Assembly: GCA_049522565.1 (NCBI GenBank)
Contig: JBEKNT010000060.1
Coordinates: 1-22,201, forward strand
From: JASHVB01 sp049522565
GTDB lineage: Bacteria > Pseudomonadota > Alphaproteobacteria > Acetobacterales > Acetobacteraceae
Direction: 5' to 3'
DNA length: 22,201 bases
Shown here piece after piece: positions 1-7,758 of this stretch. Both the position numbers and the translations under genes were made by a program. The notes below the pieces were generated by a model. The model was not told the origin of the DNA. It searched no databases and was given only the letters and a program-made list of their open reading frames with translations. The number at the start of each line of letters is the position of its first letter. Position 1 is the stretch's first letter.

Positions 1-1689
1 GCCAGCGTGACGTATCGTATCCGCTTCGCCCCGCAGCCCGTGCTGTTCCTCAGCGGCACCGAACCGGCGCTGCTGCTGGATGAACTGCGCGGCCTGGGCA
101 ACTGTGCCGTGGTCGCGCATGTCGATGACGTTCCCTCGCTGGAGGATGCCGATCCGGAGGGCTGCCACCTCACCTGGGACATCCTGCTGACCACGTCATC
201 CGGCCTCGATGCCATCAAGGACGTGTTCGCCTTCGTCGAGGATATCAGCAAGATCGAAATCGAGGACGTTTCCACGGACTTTGTCCTCAACCCCGATGCG
301 CCGCTGCCCCGGCTGGGCGATATCCTGCTGCGGCGCGGCGATGTCGCGGCGACCGACCTGCATGACGCGCTGCGCAGCCAGAGCCGGCTGGGTGAATTGT
401 TGGTGGACGGCGGTGTGGTGTCCGAGGCCAAGGTGGCGTCGGCGCTGACCGAACAGCAGTCCATCGCCAGGCACCAGATTGCCGCGAAGAATGACAGCGT
501 CCGGGTGGCGTCGGACAAGCTCGATGCCCTGATCGACCTGGTGGGCGAATTGGTGACCAATCAGGCCCGCCTCGGTCAGGTCGCCCGCAACACGGGCGAC
601 ATGGTGTTGCAGGCACCGGTGGAAGAGGCGGAACGGCTGATCGGCGAACTCCGCGATATCGTGCTGACGGTCCGCATGATGCCGATCGGCGCCACGTTCA
701 GCCGGTTCAAGCGGTTGGTGCGCGATCTGTCGGGGGATCTGCACAAGCAGATCGAATTGGCCACCGAGGGCGCCGAGACCGAGCTGGACAAGACGGTGAT
801 CGACCGCCTGGGCGATCCACTGGTCCACCTGATTCGCAACTGCATCGACCACGGCATCGAATCCCCCGACGAGCGCATCCGGTCGGGCAAGCCGGCAAGC
901 GGCACCATTACGCTGAAGGCGGCCCACCAAGGGGCCAACGTCGTCATTTCCGTGATCGACGACGGCGCGGGGCTGGATACCGTCGCCATCCTCGGCAAGG
1001 CCAGGGAAAGAGGCCTCGTGCCGGCCGATGGCGAGCTTACCGAGCGGGAAATCTTCGACCTCATTTTCCTGCCCGGTTTCTCCACGGCCACGCAGGTCAC
1101 CGATGTCTCGGGGCGCGGCGTGGGCATGGACGTGGTGAAGCGTGAGGTGGATGCCCTGCGCGGCTCCATCACCGTGCACAGCGAGCCAGGCCGCGGCACC
1201 CGGATCGACCTGTCGCTGCCGCTGACGCTGGCCATCATCGAGGGGCTGATGGTGCACGTCGCAGAGGACAGCTTCGTCATTCCGCTCGCCGCGGTCGAGG
1301 AATGCATGGAGCTCACCCCGGACCGCTTTGCCACGACGAAAGGGCGCAACGTCATCCAGGTGCGCGGATCCCCGGTGCCGTTGATGCGGCTGCGCGACAT
1401 CTTCAGCCTGCCCGAACCGCGCCCGCCGCTGGAGCAAGCGGTCGTGGTCAACGTCGCCGAGGTTCGCGTGGGCCTGGCGGTCGACCATGTCATCGGCAAC
1501 CATCAGACGGTCATCAAGTCGCTGGGCAAGCTCTACCGCAGGGCCGACTGCATTTCCGGCGCGACGATCACCGGCGACGGCAATGTCGCCCTGATCCTCG
1601 ATCTGGCCGGGATCGTCCGCAGTGCCAGGAACGATGAGGCGGCGGTGCTCGCCCGGAGTGCGGCGACGCGGCGGCCGGTTGCGGCCTGA
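1..1689 (+). CDS. cheA: Chemotaxis histidine kinase CheA, 5'-truncated by the window edge
   Basis: Cytoplasmic kinase that couples chemoreceptors to CheY/CheB. The frame is open from base 1. The GTG at 7 is only the first start-like codon, and the true start with the P1/HPt phosphorylation domain must lie upstream. Counting from that GTG: a P2-like domain (about 1-90), two repeats of about 23 residues resembling the MshEN/GspE N-terminal motif (LGDILLRRGDV and LGELLVDGGVV, about 101-150), the dimerisation helix (about 160-225), and an HATPase with N-box DPLVHLIRNCIDHG (270-283), G1 DDGAGLD (318-324) and G2 GRGVGMD (369-375). A CheW-like regulatory domain (about 407-545) closes it, with a short Ala/Arg tail to a TGA stop. 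No other che gene follows, so the chemotaxis cluster lies to the left. The family call is secure; only the N-terminus is unseen. Confidence 0.95.
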   Translation, partial: ASVTYRIRFAPQPVLFLSGTEPALLLDELRGLGNCAVVAHVDDVPSLEDADPEGCHLTWDILLTTSSGLDAIKDVFAFVEDISKIEIEDVSTDFVLNPDAPLPRLGDILLRRGDVAATDLHDALRSQSRLGELLVDGGVVSEAKVASALTEQQSIARHQIAAKNDSVRVASDKLDALIDLVGELVTNQARLGQVARNTGDMVLQAPVEEAERLIGELRDIVLTVRMMPIGATFSRFKRLVRDLSGDLHKQIELATEGAETELDKTVIDRLGDPLVHLIRNCIDHGIESPDERIRSGKPASGTITLKAAHQGANVVISVIDDGAGLDTVAILGKARERGLVPADGELTEREIFDLIFLPGFSTATQVTDVSGRGVGMDVVKREVDALRGSITVHSEPGRGTRIDLSLPLTLAIIEGLMVHVAEDSFVIPLAAVEECMELTPDRFATTKGRNVIQVRGSPVPLMRLRDIFSLPEPRPPLEQAVVVNVAEVRVGLAVDHVIGNHQTVIKSLGKLYRRADCISGATITGDGNVALILDLAGIVRSARNDEAAVLARSAATRRPVAA

Positions 1690-2006
1690 GCGGCTGCGCT
1701 CGCAGTGGCAGGGGCTGCGCTCGCGGTGACGCGGCGGCGGTCGTAGCGCATCGCGTCAACCGCGTTGGCCCGGGGACAAGCAGGGCGATCCGCCCTTTGC
1801 CGGCCCGCGCGCTTCCCGGACGATCCGGGGCGTTCCGCCAGCTCTGCCGGTGAGGACGGTCTGGCGGCGGCCCGGTCGCAGATTTGCCGAGACGGCGATG
1901 GAGCGGCTAAGACGCGGTCAGCCGAACGGGAGTTGAACGCGTTCGCCAAAAGCGTTTCACTCGGCATTGCGGTGCCGCGTCGACTAGCCAAGAGAAACAA
2001 TGTTGT
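1690..2006. other. Non-coding gap between cheA and tRNA-Thr
   Basis: About 317 bases with no convincing gene. It begins with two near-identical copies of ggctgcgctcgc followed by gtg-like bases, starting near 1691 and 1712. A perfect 10-base palindrome gaacgcgttc lies at 1935-1944. A possible plus-strand ORF at 1765-2016 has no recognisable product and runs into the tRNA, so I do not call it. The tRNA promoter is presumably in the right half, but I see no clear -35/-10 pair. Confidence 0.5.
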
Positions 2007-2081
2007 GCCGGGTTAGCACAGTGGTAGTGCAGCGGTTTTGTAAACCGAAGGTCGGGGGTTCAAATCCCTCACCCGGCACCA
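2007..2081 (+). tRNA. tRNA-Thr (anticodon TGT)
   Basis: A complete 75-nt cloverleaf can be drawn. The acceptor stem gccgggt (2007-2013) pairs with acccggc (2071-2077). The D stem is gcac/gtgc. The anticodon loop tttgtaa carries TGT at positions 34-36, flanked by a stem with one G-A mismatch at its base. The T arm is ggggg-ttcaaat-ccctc with one G-U pair. The discriminator is A, and CCA is encoded at 2079-2081. TGT reads ACA and other ACN threonine codons. Confidence 0.96.
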
Positions 2082-2118
2082 TCGCCGCAGCTTGGCCAAG
2101 GCCGGCGTTGCGCCTCGA

Positions 2119-2460
2119 TCAGTAGCCGTATGTGGGATAGGGCGGCGGGTAGTAGCCCGGATAATAGGCCGGGGGCGGATAGTAGACCGGTGGCGGAACG
2201 TAGTATGGCGCCGGCCCGATGAAGACGCCGCCGCTCCAACAGCAGCCCCAAACACCGCCGTGCCAGCCCCAGCCGCCGCCACCGTGCCAGCCGCCGCCGC
2301 CGCCACCGTGCCAGCCGCCGCCACCGCCATGCCAGTTGCCATGTCCGGTGCCATGGTGCTGGGCCTGTGCGGCCGAGGGAGCAAGGGCAAGGCAGCCGAC
2401 AGCAGCAACAAACAGCGCGGCACCTGCGGTACGTCGAACAAAAGAGCGAAGAGCGCGCAT
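2119..2460 (-). CDS. Small secreted Gly/His/Trp-rich protein
   Basis: 113 residues. The N-terminus MRALRSFVRR followed by a hydrophobic stretch ending APSAAQAQ is a typical Sec signal peptide, with likely cleavage after AQA near residue 33. The mature chain is low complexity: WHGGGGG-type repeats (about 42-69), a short CC-containing patch, then a tail of PPP/YY units (PPPVYYPPPAYYPGYY) ending in GY. The Gly/Trp/His blocks come from a run of near-identical gcc/acc triplets on the plus strand (about 2265-2340), so repeat-length variation is likely. No enzyme motif is visible. An envelope-associated or metal-binding role is possible but is only inference from composition. The gene is monocistronic and convergent with the tRNA. 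A longer frame reading through to 2480 with other products is rejected as a shadow. Confidence 0.7.
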   Translation of the reverse strand: MRALRSFVRRTAGAALFVAAVGCLALAPSAAQAQHHGTGHGNWHGGGGGWHGGGGGGWHGGGGWGWHGGVWGCCWSGGVFIGPAPYYVPPPVYYPPPAYYPGYYPPPYPTYGY

Positions 2461-2633
2461 AATCGCAAACTCCGAAGCACGGTCTCTATATGGGCACCTA
2501 TTGCGGCGGAGTTATGACACGTCGTTGTGAGCGGGGCACCGGCCCGGTCAGATGGTCCGGCCTCCGCTGTTGGCCGCCTGCGCGTGCGGCGGTTCGGCCG
2601 GGCCAGCAGGTCATCAAGCGGTGCGGCGGCGGA

Positions 2634-3302
2634 TCAGAAATCCAGATCCGCGTAATGCTCCGGTGCTGTCAGGCCAGCCACGCGATCGACCAGCAGCCCG
2701 CGGAAGCTTGGGCGCGACTTCATCCGCGCGTACCACTCCTTCGCCGGGGCCGAGAGCGTCCAGTCCACGTCGCCGATGAAATCGAGGCTGGACAGATGCG
2801 CCGCCGCGGCGAAGTCCGCCAGGGACAGCGCGCCTCCGGCGAGCCACTTGCGCGTCTCCGCCAGCCAGCCGAGGTATTCGATATGGTAGCGCAACGCAAG
2901 ATAACCGGTGCGCATCGCCGCCGGATCGGGATTGCCGCGCGCGGTGAGCCGCTTCATGAATTTTTCACCGAGCAGGTTGCGGGTCACCTCGTGGGCGAAC
3001 TTGCCGTCGAACCAGGCGACGAGGCGGCGCACTTCCACCCGCTCGGCCAGGGTGCGGCCCATCAGGCCGATGTCGGGGTAGGCTTCCTCGAGATACTCGC
3101 AGATGACGTTGGAATCGGCGATCGCCAGGCCGTTGTCCTCCACCAGTGTCGGCACGGTGCCGGCCGGGTTGAGTTCCAGGTATTCCGGCCGGCGCTCCCA
3201 TACCTTTTCCAGGCGCAGTTCGTGGGGCAGGCGCTTTTCCGCGAGTGCCAGGCGAACCTTGCGGGAGTAGGGCGATAGCGGCAGGTGGTAGAGCAGGCGC
3301 AT
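2634..3302 (-). CDS. Glutathione S-transferase family protein, probable FzlA-type division protein
   Basis: 222 residues from the ATG at 3302. An upstream in-frame extension to 3410 is Arg/Cys-rich and unlike the family. The N-terminal thioredoxin-fold half (MRLLYHLPLSPYSRKVRLAL, then NPAGTVPTLVED and ADSNVICEYL) and the all-helical C-terminal half (SLADFAAAAHL, KSRPSFRGLL) are clear GST features. The sequence around EKVWERRPEYL, LVAWFDGKF, the GEKFMKRL segment and the C-terminal ADLDF agrees with my memory of alphaproteobacterial FzlA, a non-catalytic GST that binds FtsZ and is needed for constriction. Residue W35 and the acidic tail would match the positions reported as important in Caulobacter FzlA. 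That assignment is recall, not a search. A detoxifying GST is the alternative. It is divergent from gpmI. Confidence 0.85.
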   Translation of the reverse strand: MRLLYHLPLSPYSRKVRLALAEKRLPHELRLEKVWERRPEYLELNPAGTVPTLVEDNGLAIADSNVICEYLEEAYPDIGLMGRTLAERVEVRRLVAWFDGKFAHEVTRNLLGEKFMKRLTARGNPDPAAMRTGYLALRYHIEYLGWLAETRKWLAGGALSLADFAAAAHLSSLDFIGDVDWTLSAPAKEWYARMKSRPSFRGLLVDRVAGLTAPEHYADLDF

Positions 3303-3753
3303 TGGGCAGTTATGGCACCCCGCCGCGCGTCGCGCCAAGCGGAACGCGGGCGGGTCGCAGGGCGATCGGCTGCACGAAGCAAGGACAGGGGCCTTGCGTC
3401 GGTGCCTCACCCGAGAAGGTGCTGCGCCCGCCGGACTGCCGCCACGGGCGGCGCCCTGGCCCTGCCCGGTTCATGCCGCCTTGCAAGTGATCGGCCTTAT
3501 CAGGGGGAACGAGCGCCATTCCCCTGGCGCGTGTGGATTGAGAAAACCGACGGTCATTCGTCGGTCGGAGCTCGTTGGGGAAAAGTCGTGTTGATTTCTT
3601 GTTGTTTTGCTACGGGGCCGGCCGATGCAAGACAGCCGGCGCAGCCCGGGCTACCGGCGGCGCAAACGGGATCAACCGGACGGCGCGCCCTCCGCTCTTG
3701 TTCCGCTCCCATCGCAACGCTACCTCCTACGGCTACAGGCAAGGACCCGACCC
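3303..3753. other. Divergent intergenic region between GST/FzlA-like gene and gpmI
   Basis: 451 bases with no supported gene; short ORFs on both strands here have no recognisable content. A perfect 7-bp hairpin (accgacg, loop gtcatt, cgtcggt) lies at 3546-3565. It is followed by a T-rich patch around 3590-3612 (ttgatttcttgttgttttg) that could hold the gpmI promoter. I cannot fix a -35/-10 pair with confidence. Only a weak purine-rich site (caagga) precedes the gpmI ATG. Confidence 0.5.
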
Positions 3754-5298
3754 ATGGCGCAGGCGATTCGCCCGGTAATGCTGGTGATCCTCGATGGCTT
3801 CGGCTGGCGCGAGGCATCCGAGGACAACGCGGTCCGTCTGGCGAAAACGCCGACCTTCACAAAACTGTGGCAGTCCTGCCCGCACGCCTTTCTGCACACC
3901 TCCGGCCGTGACGTGGGGTTGCCCGACGGCCAGATGGGCAACTCCGAGGTCGGCCACATGAACATCGGCGCCGGCCGCGTGGTGCGCCAGGAACTGGTGC
4001 GCATCGGCGATGCCATTGCCGACGGCAGCATCGCCAAGGCTGCGCCGCTCACCGACTTCATCGGCAAACTCAAGCAGTCGCACGGCACCTGCCACTTGCT
4101 CGGCCTGGTCTCCCCGGGTGGCGTGCACTCGCACCAGGACCATGCCGTCGCCCTGGCGAAGATCCTGCACGATGCCGGCATCCCCACCGTCGTGCACGCC
4201 TTCACCGACGGCCGCGACACCCCGCCGCAATCCGGTGCCGATGACATCGCCCGCCTGCGCTCTGCGCTGCCGCAAGACATCCGCATCGCCACCGTCTCCG
4301 GCCGCTACTTCGCCATGGATCGGGACAAGCGCTGGGACCGCGTCGCCAAGGCCTACGCCGCGCTCGCCGAAGCCGAGGGCGCCCGCGTTGACGACCCGGT
4401 CAAGGCCGTCCAGGCCGCCTACGCGGCGGAAGAATACGACGAGTTCATTCCGCCCGCGGTCATCGGCGACTACAAGGGCATGCAGGACGGCGACGGCATC
4501 CTGTGCTTCAACTTCCGCGCCGACCGGGTCCGCGAAATCCTCGCCGCCCTGCTCGATCCGGCGTTCGACGGCTTCCCCCGCAAGCGGATCATCAAGTTCG
4601 CTGCCGCGCTCGGTATGGCCTACTACGCCGACGCGTTGGCGCCGTTCCTCGGCGTGCTGTTCCCGCCCGACAAGCTGGACCACATCCTCGGCGGCGTGGT
4701 GGCGGCGGCCGGTAAAACCCAGCTCCGCCTGGCGGAGACCGAGAAATACCCGCACGTCACCTACTTCCTGAATGGCGGCCAGGAGACGCCCTTCCCGCGC
4801 GAGGACCGCATCATGGTGCAGTCCCCCAAGGTCGCTACCTACGACCTGCAACCCGAGATGTCGGCCCCGGAACTGACCGACAAGGCGGTCGCGGCGATCG
4901 ACGGGGGCAAATACGACATGATCGTGCTGAACTTCGCCAACCCCGACATGGTCGGCCACACCGGCGTCCTGGCCGCCGCGATCAAGGCGGTGGAGACGGT
5001 GGACACCGGCCTCGGCCGCATCGTCGAGGCGGTGCGGAAGCAGGGCGGCGCGCTGCTGGTCACCGCCGACCACGGCAATTGCGAGCTGATGAAGGACCCG
5101 GCGACCGGCGGCCCGCACACCTCGCACACCACCAACCCGGTGCCGGTGGTGCTGGTGGACGGCCACGCCAAGGCGATCCAGGACGGCATCCTGGCCGACG
5201 TCGCGCCGACCTTGCTGGACCTGATGGGCATACGGCAGCCGCAGGAGATGACCGGGCACACTCTGATCCGCCACGATGCGGCGAAAGCTGCGGAATAA
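3754..5298 (+). CDS. gpmI: 2,3-bisphosphoglycerate-independent phosphoglycerate mutase
   Basis: 514 residues, the normal length for the Mn-dependent enzyme that interconverts 3- and 2-phosphoglycerate in glycolysis and gluconeogenesis. The ATG at 3754 is chosen because MAQAIRPVMLVILDGFG starts where the family starts; upstream in-frame codons give low-complexity sequence. Key features: metal ligand D14 in LDGFG; phosphoserine nucleophile S64 in MGNSEVGH; GGVHSHQDH (122-130); FTDGRDT; GRYFAMDRDKRWDR; NFRADR; FANPDMVGHTG; and the C-terminal metal pair D439/H440 in TADHGNC. All catalytic elements are present, so it should be active. The downstream EnvC-like frame begins 23 bases before the gpmI stop, a common alphaproteobacterial gene order. 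Confidence 0.97.
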   Translation: MAQAIRPVMLVILDGFGWREASEDNAVRLAKTPTFTKLWQSCPHAFLHTSGRDVGLPDGQMGNSEVGHMNIGAGRVVRQELVRIGDAIADGSIAKAAPLTDFIGKLKQSHGTCHLLGLVSPGGVHSHQDHAVALAKILHDAGIPTVVHAFTDGRDTPPQSGADDIARLRSALPQDIRIATVSGRYFAMDRDKRWDRVAKAYAALAEAEGARVDDPVKAVQAAYAAEEYDEFIPPAVIGDYKGMQDGDGILCFNFRADRVREILAALLDPAFDGFPRKRIIKFAAALGMAYYADALAPFLGVLFPPDKLDHILGGVVAAAGKTQLRLAETEKYPHVTYFLNGGQETPFPREDRIMVQSPKVATYDLQPEMSAPELTDKAVAAIDGGKYDMIVLNFANPDMVGHTGVLAAAIKAVETVDTGLGRIVEAVRKQGGALLVTADHGNCELMKDPATGGPHTSHTTNPVPVVLVDGHAKAIQDGILADVAPTLLDLMGIRQPQEMTGHTLIRHDAAKAAE

Positions 5299-6688
5299 CG
5301 TCGCTGGTTGGTGCAAGGCAGTCCTCCCCCTCCCCTTGTGGGAGGGGGTTGGGGGGAGGGGTTCGTGCCGCACGAACCCCTCCCCCCAACCTTGGTCCAC
5401 TTCGCGGCCCAAGCCCTCAAGGGGCGGGGGAGTATCCTCCTCCTCGCTCCGACCCTGCTTCCTGGCAGCCGCCCTGCTTGTCCTGACCGCCGCCTCACCC
5501 CCGCCGAAAGACCAGGCGACCCGCCAGCAGGTAGAGGAAGCCGAACGGGCGCGTGCGGCGGACCAGGCGGCGCAGCAGCAGGCGGCCGCCCGCGCCGCCG
5601 CCGCCGCCGCCGAGGCGCAGCGCCTGGCCGACCAGCGCGTCGCCGCCGCGGCCAAGCTGCGCCAGGCCGAGGCCGCCACGGAAGCCGCCGCCACCCGCAT
5701 GGACGACCTGCAACGCCAGCGCCGCGCCGCCGCCGCCAGCCTGGCCGCCCGCGCGGAGGCGATGCAGCCGCTGCTGCCGGTGATCGAGCGCCTCTCGCTT
5801 TATCCCGCCGAAACCCTGCTCGCCGTGCCTGCCGCGCCGGAGGACACCCTGCGCGGGGTCATCGTGCTGCAAGGCCTGGCCCGCCAACTCCAGCAGGAGT
5901 CGGCCGCGCTGCGCACCGCCCAGGCGACGCTGGACGCGGCCACGTCCGCCGTGCAGGCCGAGACGCCGAAGCTGGCGGCTGCCGAGGCAGCGCAGCAGCA
6001 GGAAGCGGTGGCGCTGGACCAGCAGATCGCCGCCGCCCAGGCCGACCGGCAGGCAGCCGAGGCCGACGCCGACGCCGCTGCCTCCCGCGCGGCGGACCAG
6101 GCAGCGCGGGCGGAAACGCTGCGTGCCATGTTGGTCACGCTGGATGCCCAGCGCCGCGCCGAGGCCGCCACCGCCCGCGAGGAAGCCGCCCGCGCCACCC
6201 GCGAGAAGCACCTCGCCGAGGCCCAGGCGGCGCATGAACGCGAGGCCGCGCTGAGCCACCCGACCGGGGGCGGCACGCTGGCCGCGGCGGCGGCACCGAA
6301 GGGCCAGCTCACCGCGCCGGTCGTGGGGACGGTGTTTCGCTCCTGGGGTGATCCGACCGATGCCGGTCCGGCCACCGGTATTTCCTACCATGCCGCGCCG
6401 GCGGCGCGGGTGGTGTCGCCCTGCGCTGGGCGGGTGGAGTTCGCCGCGCCCTTCCGCAGCTATGGGCTGCTGATGATCCTGGACTGCGGCGGCGGCTACC
6501 ACGCGGTGCTGGCCGGCTTCGATCGGCTGGACGCCAAGGTCGGCCAGGACATGCGCCCCGGCGAGCCGGTCGGCGTGATGCCGGGTTGGGAGCCCGGCGC
6601 CGGCGCATCGCGTCCGTCGCTGTATATCGAGTTGCGCCACGACGCCCAGCCGGTGAACCCCGCTCCCTGGCTGAAGGCCACGAGTTAA
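5276..6688 (+). CDS. Murein hydrolase activator EnvC family protein (degenerate LytM/M23)
   Basis: 470 residues from the ATG at 5276, which overlaps gpmI. The protein should be exported to the periplasm and activate cell-wall amidases at division. A hydrophobic signal core (LRPCFLAAALLVL, about 58-70) is followed by a long Ala/Gln/Glu/Arg-rich coiled coil (about 78-325) and a C-terminal LytM domain (about 340-470) ending LYIELRHDAQPVNPAPWL. The active-site HxxxD and HxH zinc ligands of true M23 endopeptidases are not intact (GISYHAAP, GYHAVLAG), as expected for EnvC-type activators. The start is uncertain. The signal core begins only at residue 58, and residues 17-50 are encoded by a palindromic repeat. 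No better ATG exists downstream, so the original start may have been displaced. The ctpA gene that often follows in this group is absent here. Confidence 0.85.
   Translation: MRRKLRNNVAGWCKAVLPLPLWEGVGGRGSCRTNPSPQPWSTSRPKPSRGGGVSSSSLRPCFLAAALLVLTAASPPPKDQATRQQVEEAERARAADQAAQQQAAARAAAAAAEAQRLADQRVAAAAKLRQAEAATEAAATRMDDLQRQRRAAAASLAARAEAMQPLLPVIERLSLYPAETLLAVPAAPEDTLRGVIVLQGLARQLQQESAALRTAQATLDAATSAVQAETPKLAAAEAAQQQEAVALDQQIAAAQADRQAAEADADAAASRAADQAARAETLRAMLVTLDAQRRAEAATAREEAARATREKHLAEAQAAHEREAALSHPTGGGTLAAAAAPKGQLTAPVVGTVFRSWGDPTDAGPATGISYHAAPAARVVSPCAGRVEFAAPFRSYGLLMILDCGGGYHAVLAGFDRLDAKVGQDMRPGEPVGVMPGWEPGAGASRPSLYIELRHDAQPVNPAPWLKATS
5326..5391. repeat. Palindromic repeat element at the gpmI-envC junction
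   Basis: Two adjacent hairpins. The first is ccccctccc (5326-5334) with gggaggggg (5340-5348). The second is a perfect 21-bp stem, 5347-5367 pairing with 5371-5391, with a 3-base loop ccg. A G/C-rich tail with ccctcaaggggcgggg follows to about 5436. The layout resembles short palindromic intergenic repeats common in GC-rich proteobacteria. It is read in frame by the envC-like ORF. Confidence 0.85.
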
Positions 6689-7749
6689 CAGAACCTCTCC
6701 CGCGGGGCGGGAGAGGTGTACGGCGCCGCGTGCTGCACCTCGATCGTGACATGCGACAGCGCGGGCAGGTCCGCCAGCCGCGCGCGATAGAACGCCGCAT
6801 CGCGCGGCGCGTCGGTCGCCACGGCGAGAATGACGCCCAGGTGGCCCGGCCCCAGCCGCCACACATGCAGGTCGGTCAGCCGGTCGCCGGCGGATTCCAC
6901 CGCGCGACGGATGCTCTGTGTCGTGTGCCGGTCCGGCGCCATGTCGAGCAATACCGCACCGGTGTCGCGGATCAGCGTCCAGGACCAGCTCACGATGACC
7001 GCCGCGCCGATCATGCCGGCGAGCGGGTCCATCCACAGCCATCCGAACAGCCACGCCAGGCTCAGCCCAACGATCACCAGCAGCGACACGGTGGCATCCG
7101 CCAGCACATGCACGATGGCGGCACGCATGTTGTTGTCGCGATGCGCGGCGGCATGGGCGTGGCCGTGCCCGGTGTGGGCGTGGTCGTGGTGATCATCGTG
7201 GTCCCGCGCGTGGTCGTGATCGTGGTCGTGCTCCGCGTGGTCGCTATCGTGGTCGTGATCATGGTGGTCGTCGTCGGTGTGGCCACCATGGCGATCTTCA
7301 TGCGCATGCTCGTGCGCGCCGAGCAACCACGCGCTGGTCAGGTTCACCGCCAGCCCCAGCCCGGCGATCGGAATCGCCTCGCGGAAATGGATCGGCACCG
7401 GAGCGATGAAGCGGCTGATCGCCTCGTAACCGATCAGCACCGCAATCATGAGCAATACGATGGCGCTGCTGAACCCGGCGAGGTCGCCCAGCTTGCCGGT
7501 GCCGAAGCTGAAGCGCGGATCGTCGCTATGCCGGCGGGCGTAGCTGTAGGCCAACGCCGCCAGCAGCAGAGCCCCGGCGTGGGTGGACATGTGCATCCCG
7601 TCGGCGACCAGCGCGATCGAGCCGAACAGCAGGCCGCCGACGATCTCCGCGACCATCATGGCGGCGCACAGCACGATCACCGCCCAACTGCGCCGCTCGT
7701 TGGTTTCGTGTGCGGTGCCGAGGAAGACGTGGCTGTGTGCTGCTTCCAT
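6685..7749 (-). CDS. dmeF: CDF-family Co(II)/Ni(II) efflux transporter, DmeF type
   Basis: 354 residues. Inner-membrane cation diffusion facilitator that exports divalent metal in exchange for protons. Six membrane segments can be traced, with a cytosolic loop between TM4 and TM5 (about 146-203) containing 23 histidines in HDHDHD-type runs. Transport-site candidates are H53 and H57 in TM2 (HMSTH) and H214/D218 in TM5 (HVLAD). A C-terminal cytoplasmic domain follows (LTDLHVWRLGPGHLGVILAV). Nickel/cobalt specificity is inferred from the long His loop and from the RcnR-type regulator 9 bases upstream, which makes this a dmeRF operon. The last residues (YTSPAPRERFC) are encoded by a repeat hairpin, and the TAA stop interleaves with that of the convergent EnvC-like gene (gttaac at 6684-6689). 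Zinc export is the alternative. Confidence 0.92.
   Translation of the reverse strand: MEAAHSHVFLGTAHETNERRSWAVIVLCAAMMVAEIVGGLLFGSIALVADGMHMSTHAGALLLAALAYSYARRHSDDPRFSFGTGKLGDLAGFSSAIVLLMIAVLIGYEAISRFIAPVPIHFREAIPIAGLGLAVNLTSAWLLGAHEHAHEDRHGGHTDDDHHDHDHDSDHAEHDHDHDHARDHDDHHDHAHTGHGHAHAAAHRDNNMRAAIVHVLADATVSLLVIVGLSLAWLFGWLWMDPLAGMIGAAVIVSWSWTLIRDTGAVLLDMAPDRHTTQSIRRAVESAGDRLTDLHVWRLGPGHLGVILAVATDAPRDAAFYRARLADLPALSHVTIEVQHAAPYTSPAPRERFC
6693..6717. repeat. REP-like palindrome between convergent genes, possible terminator
   Basis: Perfect 11-bp arms acctctcccgc / gcgggagaggt around ggg. It starts 4 bases after the EnvC-like stop codon and lies within the 3' coding end of dmeF. Identical arms recur at 20818-20842 with loop gac. 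No T-run follows on either strand, so a terminator role is only possible. Confidence 0.85.
7145..7330. repeat. Degenerate short tandem repeat coding the DmeF His loop
   Basis: Runs of gtggtcgtg- and gtggtcgtc-like units on the plus strand code for alternating His/Asp on the minus strand. This is an imperfect microsatellite prone to length change. The mirrored plus-strand frame gives a Val/Ile-rich pseudo-protein that should be ignored. Confidence 0.7.
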
Positions 7750-7758
7750 CGCTCGGCC

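Noticed and set aside
1765..2016. 83-codon plus-strand ORF ending inside tRNA-Thr
   Set aside because: No family resemblance, no ribosome site, and the stop codon lies within the tRNA gene.
3733..5700. 655-codon minus-strand ORF antisense to gpmI and the EnvC-like gene
   Set aside because: His/Arg/Val-rich translation with no motif; it mirrors clear coding sequence on the other strand, as is usual in GC-rich DNA.
7145..7330. CRISPR-like regular spacing of short repeats
   Set aside because: The repeats are degenerate His/Asp codons inside dmeF with no spacers.
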